Position numbers and translations under genes: made by a program. Below the pieces are notes generated by a model, which saw nothing but the letters and a program-made list of their open reading frames with translations, had not been told where the DNA came from and did no database searches. Of a DNA stretch of 64,000 nt, positions 39,353 to 47,426 are shown piece by piece; the stretch's first letter is position 1, and each line of letters opens with the position of its first letter. Source of the DNA: Methylacidiphilum sp. Yel (GTDB lineage: Bacteria > Verrucomicrobiota > Verrucomicrobiia > Methylacidiphilales > Methylacidiphilaceae); contig NZ_LXQB01000016.1 of the NCBI RefSeq assembly GCF_004421185.1, forward strand, positions 1 to 64,000. The letters are read 5' to 3'.

Positions 39353-39464
39353 ATCCTGCGGCCAAAAGAAAGTCGCTTCTTGTGCACCCCTCCCTTAGAG
39401 GGAAAAAGGATAGGCCAGGATTCTTAGGAGACTTCCAGGCAAGGCCATGAAGGCGCACCGAGAC

Positions 39465-40316
39465 CCCGTGACAAGCTTACCCCGAGTTCCTGGAGGTACT
39501 TGAAGAGACCCGCTCCTCCTGGGCCCTAAAGGAGGAGGATGAGCTTTGGTTCCGTGGCGAAGACAAGGAATACCCCACCCGGCTCATGCCGAAGGCCTGG
39601 AGACATCCTAATGCTCACCGATTTGAGGAAGTCCTTAAGGAAGAAAACCGCATCTATGAGGAGTTCTGCAGTCGCGTCTTACCTGTGCGACCTCACTACT
39701 GCGACGCGGAGGAGTGGGAATGGGACGCCTATCTTCTCATGCAGCAGCACGGCGCTCCCACGCGAATCCTAGACTGGACGGACTCTGCGCTCGTTGCCTT
39801 ACACTTCGCTGTCCGCGGTCCAGGAGCAGGCTCCGACGGCCAGAACGCCTTTGTTTACGTATGAAACCTAAAAAAGGCAACGGACTTGCTTGAGGATGAG
39901 CACGATCAAATCGAAAAGCGCTGGAAGGAAGCCTGCTGCAAGCAGTGGGATGAGCAGGAGGATCGCCACAAGTGGGAGAACGCTTGGCTGCCGGCGCCGG
40001 AAGCAGATCGAAAAGACTTTGAAATCCCTAAGGCGCGATTTTTCTTCTTCCCTTCCATGTGAGCCACAGGATGGCGGGCCAAGGATGGCAACCGATGATT
40101 TTCGGGACCGACCGGGAGTAGCTCATACGGAAGGTGGAGGGAGAAGAAGGGGAAAGCCCGATCCTTCAGGCAATCCCGATCGCCGGCGAAGCTGTGAAAA
40201 AGATCCGCTGGGAACTGCGCTGGGTTGGTGTAACGGACTTCCTAATCTTTCCCGATCTTGACGGACTGGGCAGAGAGTTTGCCCAAAGATGGGAGGATCT
40301 TTTTGGAATGCGTTAA
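39465..40316 (+). pseudogene. FRG-domain protein, broken by TGA, frameshift and TAG
   Basis: The frame begins YPEFLEVLEETRSSWALK and shows the FRG pattern ELWFRGEDKEYPTRLMP, LLMQQHGAPTRILDWTDSAL, VALHFAV. A TGA at 39862-39864 interrupts it after AFVYV, but the same frame continues NLKKATDLLEDEHDQIEKRW. A one-base shift near 40060 leads into HVSHRMAGQGWQPMIFGTDR, a TAG follows, and KVEGEEGESPILQAIPI runs to the end (VTDFLIFPDLDGLGREF). All parts of a ~280-residue protein are present. FRG-domain proteins are common in accessory and phage-defence regions. Confidence 0.75.
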
Positions 40317-40545
40317 CCCATGTTTGGTGAAAATTTCGTAAGTTATTGATTATCAATGGTCCTTTTTTCAATGTGTCACGATCTAGGGGGTTTTGGAGGT
40401 TCTTTTTTTCGGTTTCCAAGGCTCCAAGGAACTGATTTTGGAGGGCGGAAAAGATCTGACGGCCTGCTCGCTTTCCAGCAGTGACCCCGCGGTGTTTGGC
40501 GCCTCCGATGTCTGCCTCGAACGTCTTTGGACGGTGAGCAAGTGG
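40317..40545 (+). repeat. Dispersed repeat, full copy A
   Basis: It starts CCCATGTTTGGTGAAAATTT directly after the FRG stop and includes CGTAAGTTATTGATTATC, TCAATGTGTCACGATCT, TCCAAGGCTCCAAGGAACTG, GGAGGGCGGAAAAG, GCAGTGACCCCGCGGTGTTT and TCTGCCTCGAAC. It matches copy B along its whole length. The internal stem has lost pairing here (GGCTC versus GAACT). The rest of the gap up to 40730 shows nothing recognisable. Confidence 0.85.
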
Positions 40546-40730
40546 GCTAGGGTCTCTTAGGTGGGAAAAGAGAGCTTGGCCTGCCTGCCTCGAAAACCGG
40601 TTGATAGGCGAGCTGCCTTTAACCCTTTTAAGAGTAGCCCCAAGCAAAACAGTCAAGGCGACAACAAAGGGACCAATCGAGATCCTACCATCCCGAAAAG
40701 TCAAGAGTCACGACCTTGGGGGTAGACGTA

Positions 40731-41387
40731 TTAACGTATTTCCAGCAGAAAGCTCCTAACCTTTTCAAACGCTTCCGAATCCAGCCGGATCTCGCTCGCC
40801 TCGGCAGCCTCCCCGAGCCGAAGCCCAGGCTTCTGCCGGGACGCCAAAAAAACCTGGAGCTTAACTTTTCCCAATTTTGAAGATAACTGAACGTTCTTTT
40901 TTCGCAGGCAATCGAGGTACTGGTCAACACATTCTAACGCTGCCTTCTCATGCTCGGCCACCGCACGGATGCAAAGATCCTCCAGTTCACCCTGCTCAGA
41001 GCAGTCGGGTAGTACGAACACGCCCGTCCGTGGCCGGCCTCCCTCTGTCCAGACACCGGGCTGCTGTGGAGCTTCCCAACCTACCCTTATCAAAGTGTCT
41101 CTCACGCTTTGAAATCTGGCTGAAGCGTTCTTGTCTGCGTCCACAATGATGCCCAAGGTCTCCAGATCGAATCGAACGCTAGATTCGCCCCTGATTAACT
41201 GAAGGGTACCACCCAAATTGTTGCGCCCATTAAGGGGAATGATCTGGATTCTCTGCAGTTCCAGTTGCCTCACCAACGCAGAAAAAAAACGCTTATCGTC
41301 CTCTCCTTCTACAAGAAGCAAGTTGGGTTGAGAGATTTGAGCTCTACACTTCTCCATCAGCTCCGACGTCGCCATTGCGAACCTCAA
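40731..41387 (-). CDS. TOPRIM-domain protein (DUF3226-like), partner of AAA ATPase
   Basis: The 218-residue protein has LLLVEGEDDKRFFSALVRQL (TOPRIM glutamate, near residue 25), TLGIIVDADKNASARF (the DxD motif, near 80) and TGVFVLPDCSEQGELEDLCI (near 120). This is the layout of DUF3226-type TOPRIM proteins, which act as nucleases in OLD-like and PARIS-like two-gene defence systems. It overlaps the 3' end of the ATPase gene by 44 bases, so translation should be coupled. The acidic residues are present and the frame is intact. The start could also be the ATG at 41375. Confidence 0.8.
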   Translation of the reverse strand: MRFAMATSELMEKCRAQISQPNLLLVEGEDDKRFFSALVRQLELQRIQIIPLNGRNNLGGTLQLIRGESSVRFDLETLGIIVDADKNASARFQSVRDTLIRVGWEAPQQPGVWTEGGRPRTGVFVLPDCSEQGELEDLCIRAVAEHEKAALECVDQYLDCLRKKNVQLSSKLGKVKLQVFLASRQKPGLRLGEAAEASEIRLDSEAFEKVRSFLLEIR

Positions 41388-42468
41388 GATTCGTCTCTAT
41401 TGCCGCCGCTAAAGCTTCGCGGCCCAAAACAGCAGCAACGATATCCCCGTCACGGCGACCCAGTTTGTGAACCGCAAAATCGTATTGCCCCTCTTCCGGC
41501 GAGGATTCTTTCGACGAAAACGCCTCATGCGCGGACGTCACACACTCCCAGCTGTGGGTAGTCGCAAAGACTTGGACGTCAAACAGAACAGCGGCTTTCT
41601 TTATGGTTCGCCACATCTTTTTTAAAGCGGAGTAATGTATGCCGTTTTCAATTTCGTCTATCAATACCACCCCTCCGGAGGCGTCCACAATTGCAAGGAC
41701 TATGCTCGCCAAGCGTGCAGCACCGTCGCTTATCATCGTCAGCGGGAGCCAATGCGCCGCCCCGATGTCGGCAAAAATGGCAAGCGAATCGCCTAAGAGG
41801 CCTATCCGGACATCTTTAAGACGCGGCTCGATGATTTGTAGCGCTTTTAAGAGGTCAACTTCCCTTTTATCTAGGACAAGCCGTGAAAACCGCTGAACGT
41901 CTTCGGCTACAGGGACGCGGTTCCTGGCACCGATGAATATCCCTGGGAACGGCGGTGAGGGTAGTGGGGTCGGCTGAACGGAGACACCCGCTGGCGTAAC
42001 CACAAAATAGGATACCTTATCCTCCTTGCCTGATTGCTTATATCGAAACTCAAGCGCGTGCACGTCGCTTGCCACTGCAAGGGAACCAGGTCGTGACTGC
42101 GTCTGCCATGATATCGGAAAAAGGGACAGCTCCGGCTTCTGCGGCTCTTGAACCTGCACAATGTGTGTCTGCTCCTTCTCATCGGTCGCGATCAGCTCAA
42201 TCTTCTGGGAAAGATTGCAGTCGAAAAAAAGCCATCGCCAAGGTACTTCCGCCCGGGGACTAAACTCAACCTTGACCTCCACTCCGCGAAAGGCGTTGAC
42301 CCGCACGCCTAGCTCCGCGTTATAGGCACCGGAGTGCAGAAAGATGGCCTCAAGAAGGGCCGTCTTACCTACTCCATTGCGTCCTATAAATAAGTTAATC
42401 CGCTCCAGGCCTGTGAGTTTGGTAGCCTTGAAGCACCGAAAGTTCCTTATTTCGAAGGTCCGGTACAT
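41344..42468 (-). CDS. AAA_21/OLD-like ATPase of a TOPRIM defence pair
   Basis: From the ATG at 42468 (MYRTFEIRNFRCFKATKL; the open frame starts 27 bases earlier) the protein is about 374 residues. FIGRNGVGKTALLEAIFLHS is the Walker A site, MISDGAARLASIVLAIVD the signature region, VVLIDEIENGIHYSAL Walker B, and QVFATTHSWECV the H-loop. This is the RecF/OLD-type ABC fold used in AriA (PARIS), AbiLi and retron-associated ATPases. The downstream TOPRIM gene overlaps it. Unlike the related pair at 28301-29884 it has no stop inside, so the module may work. Confidence 0.85.
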   Translation of the reverse strand: MYRTFEIRNFRCFKATKLTGLERINLFIGRNGVGKTALLEAIFLHSGAYNAELGVRVNAFRGVEVKVEFSPRAEVPWRWLFFDCNLSQKIELIATDEKEQTHIVQVQEPQKPELSLFPISWQTQSRPGSLAVASDVHALEFRYKQSGKEDKVSYFVVTPAGVSVQPTPLPSPPFPGIFIGARNRVPVAEDVQRFSRLVLDKREVDLLKALQIIEPRLKDVRIGLLGDSLAIFADIGAAHWLPLTMISDGAARLASIVLAIVDASGGVVLIDEIENGIHYSALKKMWRTIKKAAVLFDVQVFATTHSWECVTSAHEAFSSKESSPEEGQYDFAVHKLGRRDGDIVAAVLGREALAAAIETNLEVRNGDVGADGEV

Positions 42469-42495
42469 GCAGCCTCCAGGTAAACAATTCCCCAC

Positions 42496-42995
42496 TCAGG
42501 GCAAGTTAGTACGCTGGCTCCCCCTGTGTCAAGATTAAACAACCGATAGCCGAGCTTAGCGTCGTAGCGTCTTTCCCCGAAAGACTTCGAGATCACCCGG
42601 GAGATCTGTGCAGGAGAGCCGCGCGGTTTAGTTCGTGGCTCCCACGCCCACCCCCTCAAGGCTAGCAGAAAGTCACACGAGGATCACTCGTCTTTGTCGT
42701 CCTCGTCGTTGGGATCGTGGAAGGTTCAGACATGGTCATCGCCGATCCAGCCGGAATCCAAGCCCAACCCGTGGTCAATGAAGACGTGCTCGTCACCAAT
42801 CCATAAACACGGCTTAAGGAAAAAGTGACCGTAAGCACCTGCCGATCGGCTTGTCCCCAAAACCCTTGCGCAACTCCGCATCTGCGTGACACACCGTGGA
42901 TGGTCACGTCCCGCGTATTACAGAACTGGTTTTCGGTTCTTTAAACGTTGCCTTTCCGGGGCAATCGCTGCTACAAAGAAGCCCACAAGCTCAAG
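42496..42995. other. Intergenic stretch with a possible small gene remnant
   Basis: On the minus strand one frame reads FFLKPCLWIGDEHVFIDHG and GLDSGWIGDDHV, then TGA, then TFHDPNDEDDKDE (about 42690-42860). The Trp/Gly-rich strands and acidic end recall the protein at 36575-36886, so this may be a decayed relative. No other gene was recognised. The promoter of the divergent genes on both sides should also lie here. Confidence 0.3.
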
Positions 42996-44791
42996 GTGAC
43001 CTCTGTTCGAAGCCTTGCCTTGGCCGTCTATCTTGCCGGTGGCGTTTCTGTTCCCGCGACGGCGGCCGCTGTGGCCCCGACACACTTCAAGCAACTGCTC
43101 CCTAGCGAACTCCAGCAGGGCTTGACCCTTGCTGAGCGGAAACTCCTTCAATGTGTCGAACAAGGTAAGGAGGCAGACTTCTCATCGGCCGACGCCAGCG
43201 AAAACGATCCGCAGCAATGGTCCCGGTGGGGGCCTGAGCGTATGATCCGAGGACGGCTACTTTGTTGGCTCTGCACGGACCGGACTGTAGCTCGATATGT
43301 TTCTCCAAAAGGGATTTGCGTCCGGGGCGCAAAGATTGCCGGCTCCATTGAGTGTGAAGGAGCTGAGGTTCTGTATCCACTTGCGTTACGCCACTTTGCA
43401 CTTCCTGAGGGAATCATCCTCACCAGGGCACGGGCAAAAACGATGGACTTTTCTGGATCCTATGTTCGAGGGCTCTGGGCAAACTGGACTGTGCTCGAGG
43501 GCGACCTTGTCCTTTCCGGAGCCACCTATCTCGGCGAGCTTCAGCTCCGTAGCGCGACGATCAGAGGAGACTTAAATTGCTCCGGTGCCCGGTTCGAAAA
43601 CCCGAGTGGCTACATCCTTCTGGCTCCCGGAGCTAGCATTACAGGAAACGTGGACCTGCGGTGGCTTCGCGGATGGGGATGTGAGTCGCTAATGGGAGCC
43701 AATATCCAGGGAAATCTACTTTGCATGTGAGCTGAGATATCAAACCCAAACGATGCTGCATTTGTTGGGAACGGAATGATCGTGCAAGGGGATGTCGATT
43801 TTGCTGACGCGTTTCGAACCCAGGGCATGGTATCGTTGTTCGGAGCCCGAATCGATGGCGCATTGATATGTATAGGAGCCCAACTGGAGAACCCCGGAGG
43901 ACTAGCTCTCAACGCCGATGGAGCCACAATCAAGCGGGGCGCTTTCTTTACTAGAGGCTTTCGTGCCGAGGGAGTTGTTGCGCTTGATGGTGCCAACATC
44001 GGATCTGTACTACTCTTCGAAGATGCCCACGTAGAAAACCCTACCTCGATTGCATTGCAAGCAAGCAAGATGGCCGTGCAAGGCAATGTCTCCTTTTCGA
44101 ATGGGACGTTTAAGGGGTCTATATGGCTCTTAGGGGCCAAGATTGGCGGGAGTCTACGCTTATCGACGACGATGTTGCGAGCTGGCCGAAGCCAGGCCAG
44201 CTCTGGCTCGATGGACTCGAGTATCACGGCTTTGGCGGCGATCTTGTCCCCAACGTGAAAGTAAGGCTCCAGTGGGTCCGCCGGCAGCTACCCAGGTTCC
44301 GCACCCAACCTTACGACCAGCTTGCGAAGGTCTTTCGTCAGATGGCACGTGAAAAAGATGCCATTGAGGTAATGCTTGCCAAAGGGGATGATTTTACACA
44401 GTACGGCTGGTTAAGCTTTTTTGGGAAGGTGCGGCAGGTGATATCCCGATGGACTATCGGGTACGGCTACCGTCCATGGCAGTCGCTTTGGTGGATTTTG
44501 GGCTCGGTCAGCACAAGCACTTTTCTATTCCAACGGGCCCGGAGGAGGGGCTTAATCGTACCGGCAGATCCGAGCAAAAACCCCCCACATGCCGTGTTTC
44601 AACCTCTTGCGTATGCCTTGGAGACGTTCATACCCCTCCTTGATTTTGAACAAAAGAAATTTTGGGTTCCTGATGCGACTAAGCCCATGGAGAGGTATCT
44701 TCGAAGGTATCTCTGGGTCTATAAGTCCCTAGGGTGGATTCTTTTTACCCTCTTTGCTGCCGGCGTGAGCGGACTGGTTCAGAAGCTGTAA
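42996..44791 (+). pseudogene. Beta-helix membrane protein with an in-frame TGA and a frameshift
   Basis: The gene starts with a signal-like segment (SLALAVYLAGGVSVPATAAA), then MIRGRLLCWLCTD and a long right-handed repeat: GSIECEGAEVLYPLALRH, GDLVLSGATYLGELQLRS, GNVDLRWLRG, GANIQGNLLCM. A TGA at 43728-43730 follows, and the same frame continues AEISNPNDAAFVGNGMIV, GALICIGAQLENPGGLALN, SVLLFEDAHVENP. Near 44160 the frame shifts into WPKPGQLWLDGLEYHGFGG, YDQLAKVFRQMAREKDAIEV, WTIGYGYRPWQSLWWILG and a terminal membrane helix. Proteins of this layout are often annotated as membrane-associated oxidoreductases without evidence of catalysis. The start is probably the GTG at 42996. Confidence 0.7.
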
Positions 44792-45338
44792 TGGTGGGCG
44801 GGTCAGGAGACTGCTCGGCGGATTCTGGGATGCGAGAGTCCCGCCACAGGGCCGATTTATACGAATGTACAACCCAAGCGGGAGGTCTAGCCACCTCTTA
44901 ATGTGCGGGGTCAGGAGCCGTTCACTTTCCAGTGTACCCTGGAAGGGTCTTGTCAAGTCTGTTGAAGTCCCGCGATGTCCGTGAAGCCAGTGTCGGAGTG
45001 GTCAGTTTTTGTTGGTCGGCGCAGGCCGGTGGTTGTGTCGCGTCGTGCGAGGGTGAGGTTAGCCCTATCAGAGCGATGCAGGTGGGGTGGATTGAATTCC
45101 TTCTCAGGTTGGATGCGGCCAGTTGCCCTATTAGCCGGGGTGCACTGCCGACGGCGCAAGCTAAGCCCCTACGCCCAGCACTTTTGAGCATCTGACACAA
45201 AGCCAAAGGAGCGGTCATTAGTTCCATCTGTTTTTTTCACCATTGCAAACGGGGACAATTTTTGCTCAGACTGGCTGACTTCGCTGGTTAAGTGGGCTTC
45301 TGGGGGTGAGCAGAGGCAGTTTTTTTCGATCCCTACAT
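44792..45338. other. Stretch without a recognised gene
   Basis: About 550 bases between the beta-helix gene and the second lipoprotein remnant. Short open frames on both strands show no known domain. No repeats or strong hairpins were recognised. Confidence 0.2.
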
Positions 45339-45780
45339 TCACTTTTGCAGTCGGAGCACCAACACCTCCCCGCTTGTAGCATAGTTGGGATAAGCATGGA
45401 TGGACGATTAGGTTGTGGAACTATACCCCCCAACTGTACGTGCTGGCCAAGCCATGCCAAGTATAGCCCACAACTTTTGTTCGTTCAGAGACGAGCCACA
45501 CAGCGTTACCCCCGACTTTCCACACTTCATGCATCCATTGACCGGTAAGTCTTGAATGGGCCAAAGGACGCGGGCCTAGCTTGCCTACATGAAGAACTCC
45601 CAGGACTCGATAAGGGCGGTCCGGTTCCGAGTAATACACTGGTATCCCCCCCACTAACTCAACAAAGGCCCTTGCCGGCTGCCTGGGTGTACAGCCATTG
45701 AACTGGAATAGGGGGTAAAGTAGTAGAAACGCATCCAGCCAAAGAAAGGCATGCCATAAGAAGCCGGAGACCCCGAAGGA
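45339..45780 (-). pseudogene. Degenerate small lipoprotein, copy 2 of a family
   Basis: The main frame reads ARAFVELVGGIPVYYSEPDR, PYRVLGVLHVGKLGPRPLAH, SRLTGQWMHEVWKVGGNAVW, LVSERTKVVGYTW, the same protein as copy 1 (32046-32530). At a C6 run (45426-45431) the frame is lost. With one base less it continues SSTT, meets a TAA, and ends GEVLVLRLQK, matching GEVLVLRLVK of copy 1. Both copies are therefore inactive but at different sites. The N-terminal signal part is poorly preserved. Confidence 0.65.
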
Positions 45781-45799
45781 AGCGGCTCGCTGTTGATCG

Positions 45800-45865
45800 G
45801 GAGCATCTTAGTTCTTGATTATCAAGGCGGTTTTTCAATGTCTCGCTACGTTGGGGTTCTGGGGG
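45800..45865 (+). repeat. Possible fragment of the dispersed repeat (copy D)
   Basis: TTCTTGATTATCAAGG, TTTTTCAATGTCTCGCTACG and TTGGGGTTCTGG line up with TTATTGATTATCAATGG, TTTTTTCAATGTGTCACGAT and GGGGGTTTTGG of copy A. The outer blocks were not found around it. It lies just right of lipoprotein copy 2. Confidence 0.5.
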
Positions 45866-46462
45866 CTATCTTGCCCTATCTTGACATATCACTATCTCAA
45901 GAGGGGTCTTGTGGCAAGAAAATTTCCCTCAAAAAAAACAACAAGGCCGTGTCGCCATTTTGGTTTTCCGGGATATGAACGTGCTGCCGGTTTTCAATGG
46001 TCCAGTGGCACCAGCCGGGGTGGAAAAACTTTTTGGAAAAAGACAAGACGGGATGCGCTTATTAAGAGGCGGGAGAGAGATAGGGAGCATCCCACCCGCG
46101 CGCGTCTGCCTAAGGCGGATCGTCCTACAAACCAAGTTTGTCACAGCAAACGCCGGCCACCCCTAGATCGGACGCAAACCAAAGACAAGACCCGCACCGA
46201 AATTCGAGCACCCCACTCTCCTGGCACGGGTGAGGAGAGCTCTGCCTGGACATCCTCCAATCGGCAGCTTTGGGGCACCTTGCCCCGCTTCGGCTAGCCA
46301 GCCCTCCCCATTCCCAGTGTCGTTGGTTTGTCGTCAACTTTGTTGTGCATTTATGCACACGTGTGTTAACGTCTACGCAATGCCTTCCAGAGGAAAAATC
46401 CCGTGATTCAATATAGAATGAGGATACTTGGCTAAGATTTGGTCTCCTACCAGAGGAAAATC
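45866..46462. other. Stretch without a recognised gene next to the tRNA
   Basis: About 600 bases leading up to the 3' end of tRNA-Ser. Overlapping open frames are basic and low in complexity and show no known domain. Near 46345 the sequence TTGTGCATTTATGCACACG is a short palindrome. No second copy of the tRNA 3' end was found by eye. Confidence 0.25.
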
Positions 46463-46550
46463 GGAGCCGGAGGGATTCGAACCCTCGAAGGGATTTTGGT
46501 CCCTTAACGGTTTAGCAAACCGCTGCCTTCAGCCACTCGGCCACAGCTCC
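46463..46550 (-). tRNA. tRNA-Ser (anticodon GCT)
   Basis: The minus strand reads GGAGCTGTGGCCGAGTGGCT at the 5' end and GGTTCGAATCCCTCCGGCTCC at the 3' end, with complementary 7-base acceptor arms (GGAGCTG-like/CGGCTCC). The anticodon loop TTTGCTAAA carries GCT for serine codons AGC/AGU. A long variable arm (GGGACCAAAATCCC) confirms class II serine tRNA. No CCA is encoded. Its 3' end faces the accessory region. Confidence 0.95.
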
Positions 46551-46677
46551 AATTTTATCCATAAACTATATTTTAAGCTTTTAGACTACAAACAAATATC
46601 TTAAACTTTAAAAAAATTTCGAAAAAGAATGAAGCATTAATTAGGTAAAAAATTTAACTTTAAAAGAAACAAGGAAA

Positions 46678-47319
46678 ATGCAGCCTATGAAATACCTTCT
46701 ATTAGAAAAGCTATCGTCGGCACCAGTGATTATGGATCCTTTTGAATATATTATCGTCAAAGGGTTCGTTAATACCGAGATCAAAGCAGCTTTGCTTTCA
46801 GATTTTCCGAAAATCCAAAAACCTGGTGTTTTCCCTCTCTCTGAGTTAAATTATGGTCCCGCCTTTGCTTCGTTTATAGAAGAACTGGAAAGCCCGCAAC
46901 TCACTGAAATCATTCAAGAAAAATTTAGAATAGACCTTCAAAATAGACCCATTTTAACAACAGTACGAGGTTGGTGTTCAAAAGACAGAGATGGCAATAT
47001 CCATACGGATTCTGAATGGAAACTCGTGACGCTACTTATTTATTTGAATGAGGAATGGGAACCTCAAGGAGGGAGATTACGCCTTTTAAGAAGTAAAAAT
47101 ATCAATGATTTTGCAGCTGAAGTGCCTCCAGATTGGGGATCTCTGATTATCTTCAAAAGATCCGATAATTCGTATCATGGCCATTTGCCATTTGAAGGAG
47201 AAAGAAGAGTGGTTATGCTCAATTGGGTAACCGATCAAGAGAAATTGAAAAAGGAATTAGAAAGACACAATTTTTCCAGTTTGTTTAAAAAACTAGTGCC
47301 TTTTACAATTAAACGTTAA
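46678..47319 (+). CDS. 2OG-Fe(II) oxygenase family protein
   Basis: The 213-residue protein has the iron-binding H-x-D at residues 109-111 (GNIHTDSEW), a second histidine in NSYHGHLPFEG (167 or 169) and the 2-oxoglutarate-binding arginine in GERRVVMLN. The LVTLLIYLNEEWEPQGGRL strand pair is typical of prolyl-hydroxylase-like double-stranded beta-helices. The substrate cannot be inferred. AAGGAAA lies just before the ATG at 46678; an ATG at 46687 is also possible. The gene is AT-rich like the core and follows the tRNA by about 130 bases. It appears intact. Confidence 0.85.
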   Translation: MQPMKYLLLEKLSSAPVIMDPFEYIIVKGFVNTEIKAALLSDFPKIQKPGVFPLSELNYGPAFASFIEELESPQLTEIIQEKFRIDLQNRPILTTVRGWCSKDRDGNIHTDSEWKLVTLLIYLNEEWEPQGGRLRLLRSKNINDFAAEVPPDWGSLIIFKRSDNSYHGHLPFEGERRVVMLNWVTDQEKLKKELERHNFSSLFKKLVPFTIKR

Positions 47320-47355
47320 AGTCTTTTTTCTTTAAGTAGTATTTTGAATTGCGCT

Positions 47356-47388
47356 AGCAAGAGCCATTTGTTCTTTGTTCTTGCTTTT
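47356..47388 (+). terminator. Possible Rho-independent terminator
   Basis: AGCAAGA (47356-47362) pairs with TCTTGCT (47379-47385) and is followed by TTT. The 16-base loop is long for a terminator, so the call is tentative. It lies between the oxygenase gene and the lipoprotein gene on the same strand. Confidence 0.35.
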
Positions 47389-47426
47389 CAATAAGTTAAT
47401 GTCAAAATTATTCGACTTTTCCAACT

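Noticed and set aside
45815-46297. 160-codon basic frame next to the tRNA
   Set aside because: The composition (Lys/Arg/Thr-rich, no hydrophobic core) and overlap with frames on both strands suggest chance. No start site is evident.
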